From Bradyrhizobium erythrophlei (GTDB taxonomy: Bacteria; Pseudomonadota; Alphaproteobacteria; Rhizobiales; Xanthobacteraceae), in contig NZ_LT670817.1 of the NCBI RefSeq assembly GCF_900129425.1, positions 5,022,001-5,086,000 of the forward strand: a DNA stretch of 64,000 nucleotides, written 5' to 3'. Made by a program: the position numbers and the translations under genes. A model generated the notes under the pieces. The model ran no database searches and had not been told where the DNA came from. It worked only from the letters and a program-made list of their open reading frames with translations. Below are positions 1 to 8,031 of the stretch, one piece after another; the first letter of the stretch is position 1, and every line of letters starts with the position of its first letter.

Positions 1-8
1 AGCGATGG

Positions 9-55
9 GCCCCGGCTCAGCAGCGCACCGCTACGAGCTGCGCTGCGTCCGGGGC
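9..55. repeat. Nested inverted repeat at left edge
   Basis: Outer arms GCCCCGG (9-15) and CCGGGGC (49-55) enclose inner arms GCAGCGCA (20-27) and TGCGCTGC (39-46). It lies just past the stop codon of the minus-strand MaoC gene, so it may end that operon's transcript, although no T-tract follows. It resembles short palindromic intergenic repeats common in Bradyrhizobium. Confidence 0.5.
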
Positions 56-63
56 ACGATAGC

Positions 64-924
64 TTACCCCAGCACTGTCTTCCCGCTCTTGATGACCGCG
101 ACGTTGCGCGCCTTCACTCTGGCTTCGAACGAAATCACATGGCCGTCCTTCCACAAATCCATCGTTACGGTCTCGCCGGGATAGACCGGCGAGGAAAATC
201 GCGCGACGTGCTGCCGGAAGGCGGAGGGATCGTAATCGGCATAGGTCTGCAGAATGCCGCGGCAGCTGATGCCGTAGGTGCACATGCCGTGCAGGATCGG
301 CCGCGGAAACCCGGCGCGTTTGGCGAATTCGGGATCCGAGTGCAGCGGATTGCGGTCGCCGCACAGCCGATAGACCAGCGCCTGATCGGGACGCGTGGGG
401 ATATCGATCGATTTGTCCGGCGCGCGGCTCGGCACTGTGTGCGGTTCGGGCTGGCCTTCCGACGGTCCGCCGAAACCGCCGTCGCCGCGCGCAAAACGCG
501 AAGCGACCAGTGTCGCCAGTTCGTCGCCCTTTTCGTCCCGCAACACCGTCTTGTGCCGGATCACGGCGCCCTTGTCCTTGCCCTTGTCGAACACGGCGAG
601 CACGCTGGAATCGGCGGTGATATGCGCGGCGGTCGCGAGAGGCCTATGGAAGGTGATGTCGCGCTCGCCGTCGACTACCATCACGCGATTGAGATTCATT
701 TCGCCGGGCCCGGCTCCCCATGCCGCGACCGAGGCGAAGGTTGGAACCACCTTCAGCGCGCGCGGCGTGGCGACGGCTTCATTGACGAATGCGAGTTCCT
801 TCTCGTCCATGGGGTCGGCGCCCATGCCGATGCCATAGGCGTAGAGCATCACCTCGCGATCGCCATAGGCGTATTTCTGGCCGAAATTTTTCAGCGCCAT
901 CAACTCATCGTACTTGATCGGCAT
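64..924 (-). CDS. MaoC-family 2-enoyl-CoA hydratase (double hot-dog)
   Basis: A 286-residue protein of the hydratase-2/MaoC family, which adds water to trans-2-enoyl-CoA in a beta-oxidation-type cycle. The hydratase-2 signature is visible: GDRNPLH around residues 189-195 (Asp190, Asn192 and His195 as catalytic dyad and neighbour), followed by the FPRPILHGMC segment. Length fits the two-hot-dog form. The start MPIKYDEL is chosen because GGAG lies about 12 bases upstream and the longer reading would translate an intergenic repeat. It is the last gene of a three-gene minus-strand operon after a thiolase and a DUF35 protein; an acyl-CoA or sterol-like side-chain substrate is inferred from those partners. 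Confidence 0.88.
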   Translation of the reverse strand: MPIKYDELMALKNFGQKYAYGDREVMLYAYGIGMGADPMDEKELAFVNEAVATPRALKVVPTFASVAAWGAGPGEMNLNRVMVVDGERDITFHRPLATAAHITADSSVLAVFDKGKDKGAVIRHKTVLRDEKGDELATLVASRFARGDGGFGGPSEGQPEPHTVPSRAPDKSIDIPTRPDQALVYRLCGDRNPLHSDPEFAKRAGFPRPILHGMCTYGISCRGILQTYADYDPSAFRQHVARFSSPVYPGETVTMDLWKDGHVISFEARVKARNVAVIKSGKTVLG

Positions 925-970
925 CGTGCGATCTTCTCCACCATTTTTCCTGTCGGCGCCCGCTGCGTCG

Positions 971-1117
971 CCCTCCCCCCTTGTGGGAGAGGGCATCGCG
1001 GACGCCAGCCACAAACTCTCTTCGGTGAGGGGTTGTATCAGCGGGCAGTGTTGCCCGCGGATAGAACCCCTCATCCGGCAGCCTTCGGCTGCCACCTTCT
1101 CCCACAAGGGGAGAAGG
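971..1117. repeat. MITE-like palindromic repeat inside an operon
   Basis: Terminal inverted repeats of 20 bases (971-990 and 1098-1117, 18/20 matching; core CTTGTGGGAGA) bound about 147 bases. Inside are two further hairpins, GCGGGCA/TGCCCGC and CAGCCTTCGGCTG. It separates the DUF35 gene from the MaoC gene and fits a non-autonomous palindromic element of Bradyrhizobiaceae. It contains no gene. Confidence 0.75.
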
Positions 1118-1125
1118 AAAAAGAT

Positions 1126-1515
1126 TCACACCGGCGTAAAGAACGGTAGCGGCGCGCCGTCGGTGGTCTTGAATACCACTTTTACCTTCTGGCCGATCCT
1201 CAGCTTGGTCATGTCGCAGTCGACGAAATTGGTCAGCAGCGACGGGCCTTCCCTGAGCGTGACATAGCCGATCGCGTAAGGACCTGAGGCGGACTTGCGC
1301 ATCAGGCTGAACGTATAGATCTCGCCCTCCCCCGAGCTTTCCTCCCACACCGTCTTGTCGGAGAAGCAGAACGGGCAGATCGAGCGCGGAAAGTAATGCG
1401 CCTCGCCGCAGGCGGTGCAGCGTTTGATCAGGAATTTGCCCTCGACGGTCGCGTCCCAGAACGGTTTTGTTTCCGGGTTGCCTTGCGGGGCCGGATATTT
1501 CACGGTCGAGTCCAT
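1126..1515 (-). CDS. DUF35 zinc-ribbon / OB-fold acyl-CoA-associated protein
   Basis: A 129-residue protein with an N-terminal rubredoxin-like zinc ribbon (Cys33, Cys36, Cys47, Cys50 in CTACGEAHYFPRSICPFC) followed by an OB-fold. DUF35 proteins pair with SCP-x-type thiolases or MaoC proteins and bind CoA esters, as in bacterial sterol side-chain degradation. The ATG shares its A with the stop codon of the upstream thiolase (TGATG), implying translational coupling and probably a thiolase-DUF35 complex. The specific substrate cannot be read from the sequence. Confidence 0.88.
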   Translation of the reverse strand: MDSTVKYPAPQGNPETKPFWDATVEGKFLIKRCTACGEAHYFPRSICPFCFSDKTVWEESSGEGEIYTFSLMRKSASGPYAIGYVTLREGPSLLTNFVDCDMTKLRIGQKVKVVFKTTDGAPLPFFTPV

Positions 1516-2663
1516 CACACGCGCTCCAGGATGCAGGTCGATGCGGCGTGGCGGACGCCGAGCAGGCCGCCGGTGCCATGGGCGATGGCCAGATCGCAAT
1601 TCGGCACCTGCACCTTGGGATGGGCTTCTCCCCGCAGCTGCCGCACCGCTTCGATGATCTTGGTCATGCCGCCGCGGTTGACGGGGTGGTTGTTGCAGAG
1701 GCCACCGCCGTCGGTGTTGAACGGCAGCTTGCCGACGCCGGAAATCAGGTTGCCGTCGGCGACGAACTTGCCGCCCTCCCCCTTCTTGCAGAAGCCGAGA
1801 TCCTCAAGCTGCATCAGCACCGTGATGGTGAAGCTGTCGTAGATCGAGGCGTATTTGATGTCCTTCGGCGTCACGCCGGCCTCTTCGAAGGCCCGCGGGC
1901 CCGACCACACACCGGCCGAATAGGTCAGATTGAGATCCTTGCCGCCGCGCGGTCCCTTCAGCGCCTCGCCGTGGCCGATCATCCGCACCAGCGGCTTCCT
2001 CAGGCTGCGCGCAATCGCTTCCGACGTCACGATCAGCGCGCCGCCGCCGTCGGTGACGACGCAGCAATCCATCCGGTGCAGCGGATCTGAAATCATCGGC
2101 GAGTTGAGCACGTCCTCAACAGTGACGACCTCCTTCAGCATCGCATGCGGATTGTATTGCGCGTGATGGGAGGCTGCGACCTTGATCCAGGCCAGCTGCT
2201 CGCTGGTGGTGCCGAACTCATGCATGTGACGCATGGCGCACATGCCGTAAATGTTATGCGTGGTGGCGCCGTAGGCGGCCTCGAAATCGAGCTCGGGACC
2301 GGTGGCGCGCGGCGGCATGGCGCCGGTGCGCGGCTTGCCGGCCAGCGTGATCAGCGCGACGGAACATTTGCCGGCGGCGATCGCCTCCGCGGCATGGCCG
2401 AGATGAACCAGATAGGAGCAGCCGCCGGTATCGGTGGAATCGAAATGTCGGACCTTGAGGCCGAGGTAATCGGCCATCGCCATCACCCCGCCCGGGGCAT
2501 CGCCGGCGCAGAAATAACCGTCGATATCGGCCTTGGTCAGCCCCGCATCTTCCAGCGCGCCCTTGGCGACCTCGGCATGAAGCTGGGCGGTGGATTTGTC
2601 GGGTGCATGCCGGGTCGGATGCTCGTAGATCCCCGCGAGATAGGCCTTGCCCTTGATGCTCAA
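1515..2663 (-). CDS. Thiolase-fold acetyl-CoA acetyltransferase / SCP-x type
   Basis: A 382-residue thiolase-superfamily protein. The expected nucleophile segment is GGCSYLVHLGHAAEAI near Cys82, and C-terminal catalytic loops are CNNHPVNRGG and HGTGGLLG. This matches the non-condensing SCP-x/thiolase-like group that partners with DUF35, not a classical FadA. The start is a TTG at 2663 behind GGAGAG; no ATG gives a sensible N terminus, and the longer reading runs through a non-conserved Arg-rich stretch. First gene of the thiolase-DUF35-MaoC operon. Likely role: retro-aldol or thiolytic cleavage of an acyl-CoA; substrate unknown. Confidence 0.85.
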   Translation of the reverse strand: MSIKGKAYLAGIYEHPTRHAPDKSTAQLHAEVAKGALEDAGLTKADIDGYFCAGDAPGGVMAMADYLGLKVRHFDSTDTGGCSYLVHLGHAAEAIAAGKCSVALITLAGKPRTGAMPPRATGPELDFEAAYGATTHNIYGMCAMRHMHEFGTTSEQLAWIKVAASHHAQYNPHAMLKEVVTVEDVLNSPMISDPLHRMDCCVVTDGGGALIVTSEAIARSLRKPLVRMIGHGEALKGPRGGKDLNLTYSAGVWSGPRAFEEAGVTPKDIKYASIYDSFTITVLMQLEDLGFCKKGEGGKFVADGNLISGVGKLPFNTDGGGLCNNHPVNRGGMTKIIEAVRQLRGEAHPKVQVPNCDLAIAHGTGGLLGVRHAASTCILERV

Positions 2664-2817
2664 TAGCGCTCTCCGCTGGCGTTTCTTCTCAGCGGTTTTT
2701 GTGGCCTGTCGGCGGCGGCTTGGCAAGCGTTCCGGCCATCGAAATCGCAAAGGCCAATCCCGCGACACGGAATGCCCGCCCTCATTCCTGAGGCGCCAAC
2801 GGGCCGCCACCAATGGT

Positions 2818-2917
2818 CGTCATCCCCGCGAAAGCGGGGAACCAGTACGCCGCGGCTTATCGATTCAACCGCTGGCGTCTCGGAGTACTGGATCGCCCGC
2901 CTTCGCGGGCGATGACG
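2818..2917. repeat. Intergenic hairpin repeat (GTCATCCCCGCGAAAGCGGGG family)
   Basis: About 100 bases of nested palindromes: GTCATCCCCGC at the left mirrors GCGGGCGATGAC at the right, with an internal CCAGTAC/GTACTGG pair (2842-2848 and 2886-2892). I recognise it as a repeat found widely in alphaproteobacterial genomes. It is the first of three stacked repeats in the 930-base gene-free stretch 2664-3596. Confidence 0.75.
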
Positions 2918-2937
2918 GCTAGAGAGTGTGTGGAACG

Positions 2938-3012
2938 TCATTGCGAGCGCAGCGAAGCAATCCATTCTTTCTTTTTGTTGCTGCATGGATTGCTTCGCTG
3001 CGCTCGCAATGA
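2938..3012. repeat. CERSEAI/IASAAKQS hairpin repeat
   Basis: A perfect 28-base inverted repeat (2938-2965 and 2985-3012) around a 19-base T-rich loop. Translated, its arms give the familiar spurious peptides CERSEAIH and VIASAAKQS. A long-stem dispersed repeat, not a gene; transcribed from either strand it would form a very stable hairpin. Confidence 0.85.
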
Positions 3013-3026
3013 CGGTATGACACACC

Positions 3027-3545
3027 TTCGCATTCTCGCGGCGCGATGCGTCCGAGGCTTGCCAAAAACATCCGCCCTGAAAACAGAGGGCGTGGGGAAT
3101 GCCGGGCGCCCGATGCACCCGCAGCCTCGTGTGCGCTATTGGTAGTAAGTATGCACACGAGTATTCACAGCGAGCCATCGGAAAACACCCGACATTCCCG
3201 CACGCAATGGTTTACGGCTTATACCGTGCTCTCCCCGGTGATCGGCTTTCTTGTCACCGTCGCTTGCAAAAGATTTGCAAACTTGATGCCGGCGTCGAGG
3301 CATCAGGACCACACGTCTTCGCCGTCCGCCGACAAACGCCTTCGTCACAAGCGCTATCAGCGTCCACCGCATCCCGCCCCGCGTCCGTGACGTCGCGAGC
3401 CGCCCCTCTGAGTGGGACAGGACGGCTGGGAATATAGACTGATTTGGGTCTTCGGAAAAACAGAATATTTTTGCAAAAGGGGCTGGACACGAAATCGGCA
3501 AGCACGCCCGTCGGGCAAATCAGTCCGAAGCCATCGCCCGGAGGG
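3027..3545. repeat. Long dispersed intergenic sequence, non-coding
   Basis: This stretch directly after the CERSEAI hairpin has no convincing ORF. It resembles, from memory, a conserved sequence that often follows that hairpin in Bradyrhizobium and Nitrobacter genomes. An inverted pair GACTGATTT (3437-3445) and AAATCAGTC (3517-3525) brackets an A/T-rich segment near its right end. Function unknown. Confidence 0.4.
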
Positions 3546-3596
3546 AGTGCAACCCGAAAGCCTGCTATTATATTCGGCCTCGGCAAACAAACCTCA

Positions 3597-4874
3597 TCAA
3601 TGCTTGTTTAATGCTGCCTTCAGACGAGTGGGGTCCACACGGGTCAGAACGACCGGTTGATCGGGGTGCCCATTGAAGCTTGCGAAATAGAACCGCCCCT
3701 CGGGGTCCCACGCAGCATAACCCGTGTGGATGTGGAGATCGCGCAGAGAAGGGTCAAGCTCGGCCAGAGTACACAGCCGTTCGGTCTTTCCGTTTGTTAG
3801 ATCGAACTCGTACAATGCCGTAAAATCGCTTGGCTGCGGCGACGTGCTCGTGGCGGCGTAAACTTTGCCTTCAGCCGTGACGTCGAATAGCCAGATATAG
3901 GTAACTGGCTGGCCGGTCTCGATCTGCCCAAGATACGACCAGGACGGGCCGTCATCATCGAAGCGGTAAACATGGCCTTTGTCGTCCGAGAAGACGCATT
4001 GCTTTCCCTCGGCCAAACATTGGCCGACCTCAAGTGCTTGCCCGTCTTGCAGAGGCCAGTCTTTACGCTCGCCAAATCCAGATTCTGGATCATAGTAGTA
4101 GACATGTCCGTACACTGATGGATTTTTTGAATTGCTCGCCGTGAAGTAAAGGCGACCTCGAGAGTCCACCCACATGACCCGTCCAGTGTAGACATAAGGT
4201 TGGTCATATGAGTCCGGCCTGCCCAGGATGTCCGTTCGGCCACGGGCGACATCGTAGCGGTAGATCTCGCCCGTCGGCACACCCGCGCCGTAGATGACGT
4301 TTCGCACGGGGTCTGAAGCGAGCGTCACAACATTGCCGTGGGCCACTGCGCTGCCACCGGGTTCCGAGGCGCTTAAGTCCGTAAAGTTGTTCGAGGCGAC
4401 ATCGTAGGCATACCAGTGGAAGCCGCGTCGGCTCAGGTATCCGTCATCCAGGAGCGACCGATCCATGGTTGCGACGAAGATTTTGCCCCTATGCCAGAGC
4501 GGGCGCGTATGGAATTTCTGTGCGGTCTCGCCCGGCATCCAGTTCTTGGCGGCTTCGGAGGCCGACCGAGCATCGCCCACGAACTGAAGTTTACCCGCTC
4601 GCCAATTGAGCCGGTACAGGGCCGCATTAGTGACGTGATCCATCCCGGCTATGTAAATATCACCATCGGGTGAGGGCGCGGTGGCGTGCCAACTCTGCGT
4701 AGGGTGAAGCCCGTCAGGCGTATCCGGCAAGGTCCACTGCCAAACCCCGTCCAACTTGCCCGGCCGACCGACTTCGGCCTCTCTTATCGAAGAGGAAGGG
4801 ATCTGGCCGAAACCGTCAGAGCCAAGAATAACAACACCAACGCAGGCAAGGCAGATAAGAGCAAGCTGGCGCAT
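3597..4874 (-). CDS. Secreted beta-propeller protein, function unknown
   Basis: A 425-residue protein with an N-terminal signal peptide (MRQLALICLACVGVVIL..., probable cleavage before or after GFGQ) and then repeated blades such as LYRLNWRAGKL, WYAYDVASNN, IYRYDVARGR, VYRFDDDGPSW and LYEFDLTNGK. These are typical beta-propeller blade ends, related to SMP-30/NHL or Kelch-like folds. It should act in the periplasm. The start at 4874 has AGGGAAC upstream and gives a clean signal sequence; an in-frame ATG at 4898 is possible. No catalytic residues are recognisable and no operon partner is present. Confidence 0.7.
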   Translation of the reverse strand: MRQLALICLACVGVVILGSDGFGQIPSSSIREAEVGRPGKLDGVWQWTLPDTPDGLHPTQSWHATAPSPDGDIYIAGMDHVTNAALYRLNWRAGKLQFVGDARSASEAAKNWMPGETAQKFHTRPLWHRGKIFVATMDRSLLDDGYLSRRGFHWYAYDVASNNFTDLSASEPGGSAVAHGNVVTLASDPVRNVIYGAGVPTGEIYRYDVARGRTDILGRPDSYDQPYVYTGRVMWVDSRGRLYFTASNSKNPSVYGHVYYYDPESGFGERKDWPLQDGQALEVGQCLAEGKQCVFSDDKGHVYRFDDDGPSWSYLGQIETGQPVTYIWLFDVTAEGKVYAATSTSPQPSDFTALYEFDLTNGKTERLCTLAELDPSLRDLHIHTGYAAWDPEGRFYFASFNGHPDQPVVLTRVDPTRLKAALNKH

Positions 4875-5066
4875 GACAAGTTCCCTGGGGAACGGCATTC
4901 GGACAATGTGTGAGTGCGTCTCATAGGCAGTTATGTCATCGCGTGGAAACGGGGATATTTCGAGGCGAAGCCACCAGGAGAAGGGCTCAACCTTCGACGC
5001 CGATTGGGGGTCAAACTGCGCGCCGATGCACAACGATTGGAATTGCCATTCGCCTGCCCCTGTTTC

Positions 5067-5276
5067 TCATTGGCATGGGCCAGGAAAAATACCGCACGTG
5101 CCGCCGACATTGGAATCGCGGGGTCGGTCATTGTTGGAATTGCGGTACTGGTCATTGACCATGACCGGTTTGCGGCTTGCCTTGCGGGTATGATGATGTT
5201 CCGCTGCAGCGGACGCTTGGATTGACGACGCTGCAATCAGCGCCGAGCAGAGAATTGTGACAAGCGTCTTTCGCAT
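5067..5276 (-). CDS. Small secreted hypothetical protein
   Basis: A 69-residue ORF with a clear signal peptide (MRKTLVTILCSALIAASSIQASAAA) and a short polar mature part with EHHHTRKASRK, ending CGIFPGPCQ. GGAG stands about 8 bases before the ATG. The two C-terminal cysteines could form a disulfide. Similar short secreted proteins are common in Bradyrhizobium; function unknown. Confidence 0.6.
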   Translation of the reverse strand: MRKTLVTILCSALIAASSIQASAAAEHHHTRKASRKPVMVNDQYRNSNNDRPRDSNVGGTCGIFPGPCQ

Positions 5277-5619
5277 TTTGAGCTCCGCAATGCTGGCGCC
5301 CTTTTCCGAAGTCGCTTTTGCCTTTCATTCAGTATTACGTTCTTGCGCGGGTTATTGCGTCCGCCGTTAAAGGCCGCACCAGAGGTCTCCGCGCCTGTCG
5401 GAGAGGGCATAAGCAGACATCGTTCAAGACCCAAAGCCACCGCTGATCCACGACGCCTATTTAACCCGTCCCGCAACACGACATGCCGTGTGGGAATTGA
5501 AGATTAGCACTTTTGTTGCCTCGCTGTGAGGGCTGTTCGGGATCCCGTCCGTCGCCTCAGAGCATCAGACGGCGTCGGGACCGCTAAGGGTCAAAAGCAG
5601 CCATCAAGCTGCAAATGAT

Positions 5620-5704
5620 CGATGTCCGCTTTTCCCAGGGCATCGCGGACATGAGCGGACTTGCTGCTGGCCCGACCGGGCCGCGATTGACCCGGAGCGG
5701 TCAT
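5620..5704. repeat. GTCCG-stem dispersed repeat, copy 1 (short subtype)
   Basis: GTCCG at 5623 pairs with CGGAC at 5646, and the copy ends GATTGACCCGGAGCGGTCATC like the common family tail. Bases 5656-5694 match 31066-31104 at 36 of 39 positions, defining a subtype. The rest of the gene-free stretch 5277-5741 shows nothing recognisable. Confidence 0.6.
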
Positions 5705-5741
5705 CGGCGAACGAGCAGCCCAACACGTCCTCGGCCTGGCC

Positions 5742-6152
5742 TCACGCCGTGATATTGAGCAGCGCCTTGGTCATTCGGTCATCTGCCTTCATCACCGTTG
5801 CATTGGCGGCAAAACTGTAGCTTGCGATGATCTGGCCGACCACCTCCTGGGAGAGGTCGACATTGGGCGCGGCCACGAGGCCGTTCTGGTTGGCGAAGGG
5901 GGCCTGCGGATCGGAGACCGCGGTCGTGGACGGCGTGGTCGTCGTGACAGTCGTCTGTGTGCCCCCGCCGGCGCTCGCGGTCTGGAGAAGCTCAAGCGGT
6001 GCATAGGCCCGTGGCGCCCCCGCCGGCACCGTGCCATCGGCGTTGGGAAGCGCGCCCGTGCTCATGACATTGGCGACGTTCGAGGCGGAGACCTCGAGGC
6101 GGCGGGCCGCCGCGTTCATGCCGGACAGTGCGATTGTCGAGATGCTGCTCAT
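5742..6152 (-). CDS. Orphan FlgC-like flagellar rod-family protein
   Basis: A 136-residue protein beginning SSISTIALSGMNAAARRLEVSASNVAN, the N-terminal motif of flagellar rod/hook proteins, and ending QIIASYSFAANATVMKADDRMTKALLNI, the matching C-terminal coiled segment. Both halves are needed for rod-type axial packing. The middle is short and Thr/Pro-rich. The start at 6152 gives the conserved N terminus; a TTG at 6170 behind GAGAAG would add six residues. No other flagellar gene is nearby and an IS30 element follows, so it may be a displaced paralogue. Confidence 0.7.
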   Translation of the reverse strand: MSSISTIALSGMNAAARRLEVSASNVANVMSTGALPNADGTVPAGAPRAYAPLELLQTASAGGGTQTTVTTTTPSTTAVSDPQAPFANQNGLVAAPNVDLSQEVVGQIIASYSFAANATVMKADDRMTKALLNITA

Positions 6153-6233
6153 CAAGGGCTCGTCGGACAAATCTTCTCGCCATCACTTAATGCACGCGCT
6201 CCATAAGCAAGCTTCAATGTCAGCGGCCGAATT

Positions 6234-7409
6234 TCAGCGGTCGGGACAACGGATCGTTTACCATTCGGCCGGGGCCGCTAGACGATTATTCCAGCGCGAT
6301 GAAATCGCTGGCAACGCGGGGAGTCTTTGAAGGGGATCGGGCGAGCGTTTGGGAAGCCGTCATCGTCGATTTATTTCCAGGTGGCCCCGCACGGGGGCAT
6401 CCGTCCTGCAGCAAGGCATCGCTCAAGGCTGGCATTGGCGCTTTCGGAGCGGGAGGAGATTTCCAGAGGGATTACAGCGCATCGATCAGCCCGATCGATA
6501 GCCAAGATGCTGGGCCGCTCGCCTTCGACGGTGAGCCGAGAAATTAGCCGGAATGGCGGCTATGATCGATACCGAGCGGCTCTGGCGGATGACCAGGCCT
6601 GGGCCCGAGCCCGCCGTCCGAAACGTTGCAAGTTGGCGACTAATCCCGGGTTGCGACAGGCGGTAACCAGCAAGCTGAGATTAAATTGGGCACCCGAGCA
6701 GATAGCCGGCTGGCTTAAGAGAGCCCATCCTGAAGATGAGAATTGTCAGGTGTCACACGAGACGATCTATCGCAGTCTCTTTGTTCAAGCTCGCGGAGTG
6801 CTTAAGAAAGAGCTACTTTGCCATCTTCGATCGAAGCGCACGATCCGTCGATCGAAACAGGCAGGTCTTCACGGCGATGGACGGGGACAAATCAAGGATC
6901 CCGTCTCGATCCGTCAGCGCCCGGCAGCAGTTGAAGATCGAGCGGTGCCTGGCCATTGGGAAGGCGATCTGCTGTCCGGTTCGAAGAACAGCTATATCGC
7001 GACCTTGGTCGAGCGTCATACCCGTTACGTGATGTTAGCAAAGGTGGCCAACAAAGACACCCAATCGGTCGTCTCCGCGCTCATCAAGCAAGCTAGAAAG
7101 CTGCCGACCGAACTGTATAAATCGCTAACCTGGGACCGGGGCAAGGAACTTACGGATCATCGACGATTTACGTTGACGACCAACATCGACGTTTATTTTT
7201 GCGATCCGCAAAGCCCGTGGCAGCGCGGGTCGAATGAGAACACCAATGGCCTGCTGCGACAATACTTCCCGAAGGGCACCGACTTGTCGGTGCACTCGCA
7301 AGCCCACTTGAACAAAGTGGCTCGCCAGCTTAACGAACGGCCGCGTAAGACCATGCAATTTGAAACCCCAGCAGAGAGATTTAACGCCTGTGTTGCATCG
7401 ACCGGTTGA
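6234..7409 (+). mobile_element. IS30-family insertion sequence, apparently decayed
   Basis: The element is defined by its transposase and by a poor terminal inverted-repeat pair: TCAGCGGTCGGGACAAC at 6234-6250 against GTTGCATCGACCGGTTGA at 7392-7409, roughly 13 of 17 complementary. The size (about 1.18 kb) suits IS30. The weak left end and a disrupted transposase 5' end suggest an old copy. Exact boundaries and target duplication are unresolved. Confidence 0.55.
6327..7409 (+). CDS. IS30-family transposase, N-terminus disrupted
   Basis: A DDE transposase of 360 readable codons. An IS30-type helix-turn-helix (RSARSIAKMLGRSPSTVSREI, residues about 54-73) precedes the catalytic core with Asp214 (GHWEGDLL), Asp270 (TWDRGKEL) and Glu304 (QRGSNENTNG). 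The first readable codon is a TTG without a ribosome site. The codons just before it (NRWQRGES) fit the family N terminus but are cut off by an in-frame TGA at 6300-6302, and further homologous-looking sequence lies in another frame. The protein is therefore probably frameshifted and inactive. Confidence 0.8.
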   Translation: MKGIGRAFGKPSSSIYFQVAPHGGIRPAARHRSRLALALSEREEISRGITAHRSARSIAKMLGRSPSTVSREISRNGGYDRYRAALADDQAWARARRPKRCKLATNPGLRQAVTSKLRLNWAPEQIAGWLKRAHPEDENCQVSHETIYRSLFVQARGVLKKELLCHLRSKRTIRRSKQAGLHGDGRGQIKDPVSIRQRPAAVEDRAVPGHWEGDLLSGSKNSYIATLVERHTRYVMLAKVANKDTQSVVSALIKQARKLPTELYKSLTWDRGKELTDHRRFTLTTNIDVYFCDPQSPWQRGSNENTNGLLRQYFPKGTDLSVHSQAHLNKVARQLNERPRKTMQFETPAERFNACVASTG

Positions 7410-7552
7410 GCCGGCTACCCAAATGTGACATTCCGAGTCATTCACTGGACGCGAGAGGTTGTCCCAAGTTGAGGTGGCGGGAACCGAACGGCGAGGCCGT
7501 TTCTGAATTCGACTGCTTCGTCGACGGCCATAGGCAGGGCGTAATCCGGATT

Positions 7553-8026
7553 TTACTGGTATTTACGCGCGATCAAATGATCGAGCGATAGCCAACCCGG
7601 GCCCCGCGCGATCACGACAAGCAAACAAGTGGCCCACACTCCATGGGTTGGCCAGGCGCCGGGATAGACGAAAATCTCGATCACCACTGTCATGCAAAGC
7701 AGCGCCAACGCCGAAAATCGCGTTGCGAGCCCGATAACAAGCAGGATCGGGAAAAAATGCTCGGAAAAGGCCGACACGTAGGCGGCAATCGTAGGATCGA
7801 TCAGCGGAAGCTGATATTCATTCTCGAAGAGCGAGATAGCGCTGGGCTTGAGGTGCCAGCCTGCAACCTTTGTCTCACCGGACTGCCAGAATACCGCGGC
7901 CGGAAAAAAGCGAGCCGCAAGCGCGATGAACCAATCGGGGATGCGACCCAACGCGGCGATCACCCGGTGAATGATCCGTGCCGGAACCGATCCGGAGCGC
8001 GCTACAACCGGGAACACGTTGGTCAT
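7553..8026 (-). CDS. bufD: DoxX-family membrane protein of the bufferin cluster
   Basis: A 157-residue membrane protein with four likely transmembrane segments (around FIALAARFFPAAVFW, PTIAAYVSAFSEHFFPILLVIGL, FSALALLCMTVVIEIFV and TCLLVVIARGPGWLSL), the DoxX pattern. It starts five bases after the bufC stop. In bufferin operons a DoxX protein (BufD) accompanies the modifying enzymes, and an electron-transfer or membrane role is assumed but unproven. It is the last gene of the operon; the next gene downstream is the IS30 transposase on the opposite strand. Confidence 0.8.
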   Translation of the reverse strand: MTNVFPVVARSGSVPARIIHRVIAALGRIPDWFIALAARFFPAAVFWQSGETKVAGWHLKPSAISLFENEYQLPLIDPTIAAYVSAFSEHFFPILLVIGLATRFSALALLCMTVVIEIFVYPGAWPTHGVWATCLLVVIARGPGWLSLDHLIARKYQ

Positions 8027-8031
8027 GGCTG

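Noticed and set aside
139..1149. Plus-strand ORF of 336 codons over the MaoC gene
   Set aside because: Antisense to a conserved hydratase with correct motifs; no ribosome site and no recognisable domain.
2919..3178. ORFs with HCERSEAIHSF and VIASAAKQS peptides
   Set aside because: They are produced by the 28-base-arm hairpin repeat on both strands and are a known type of false gene.
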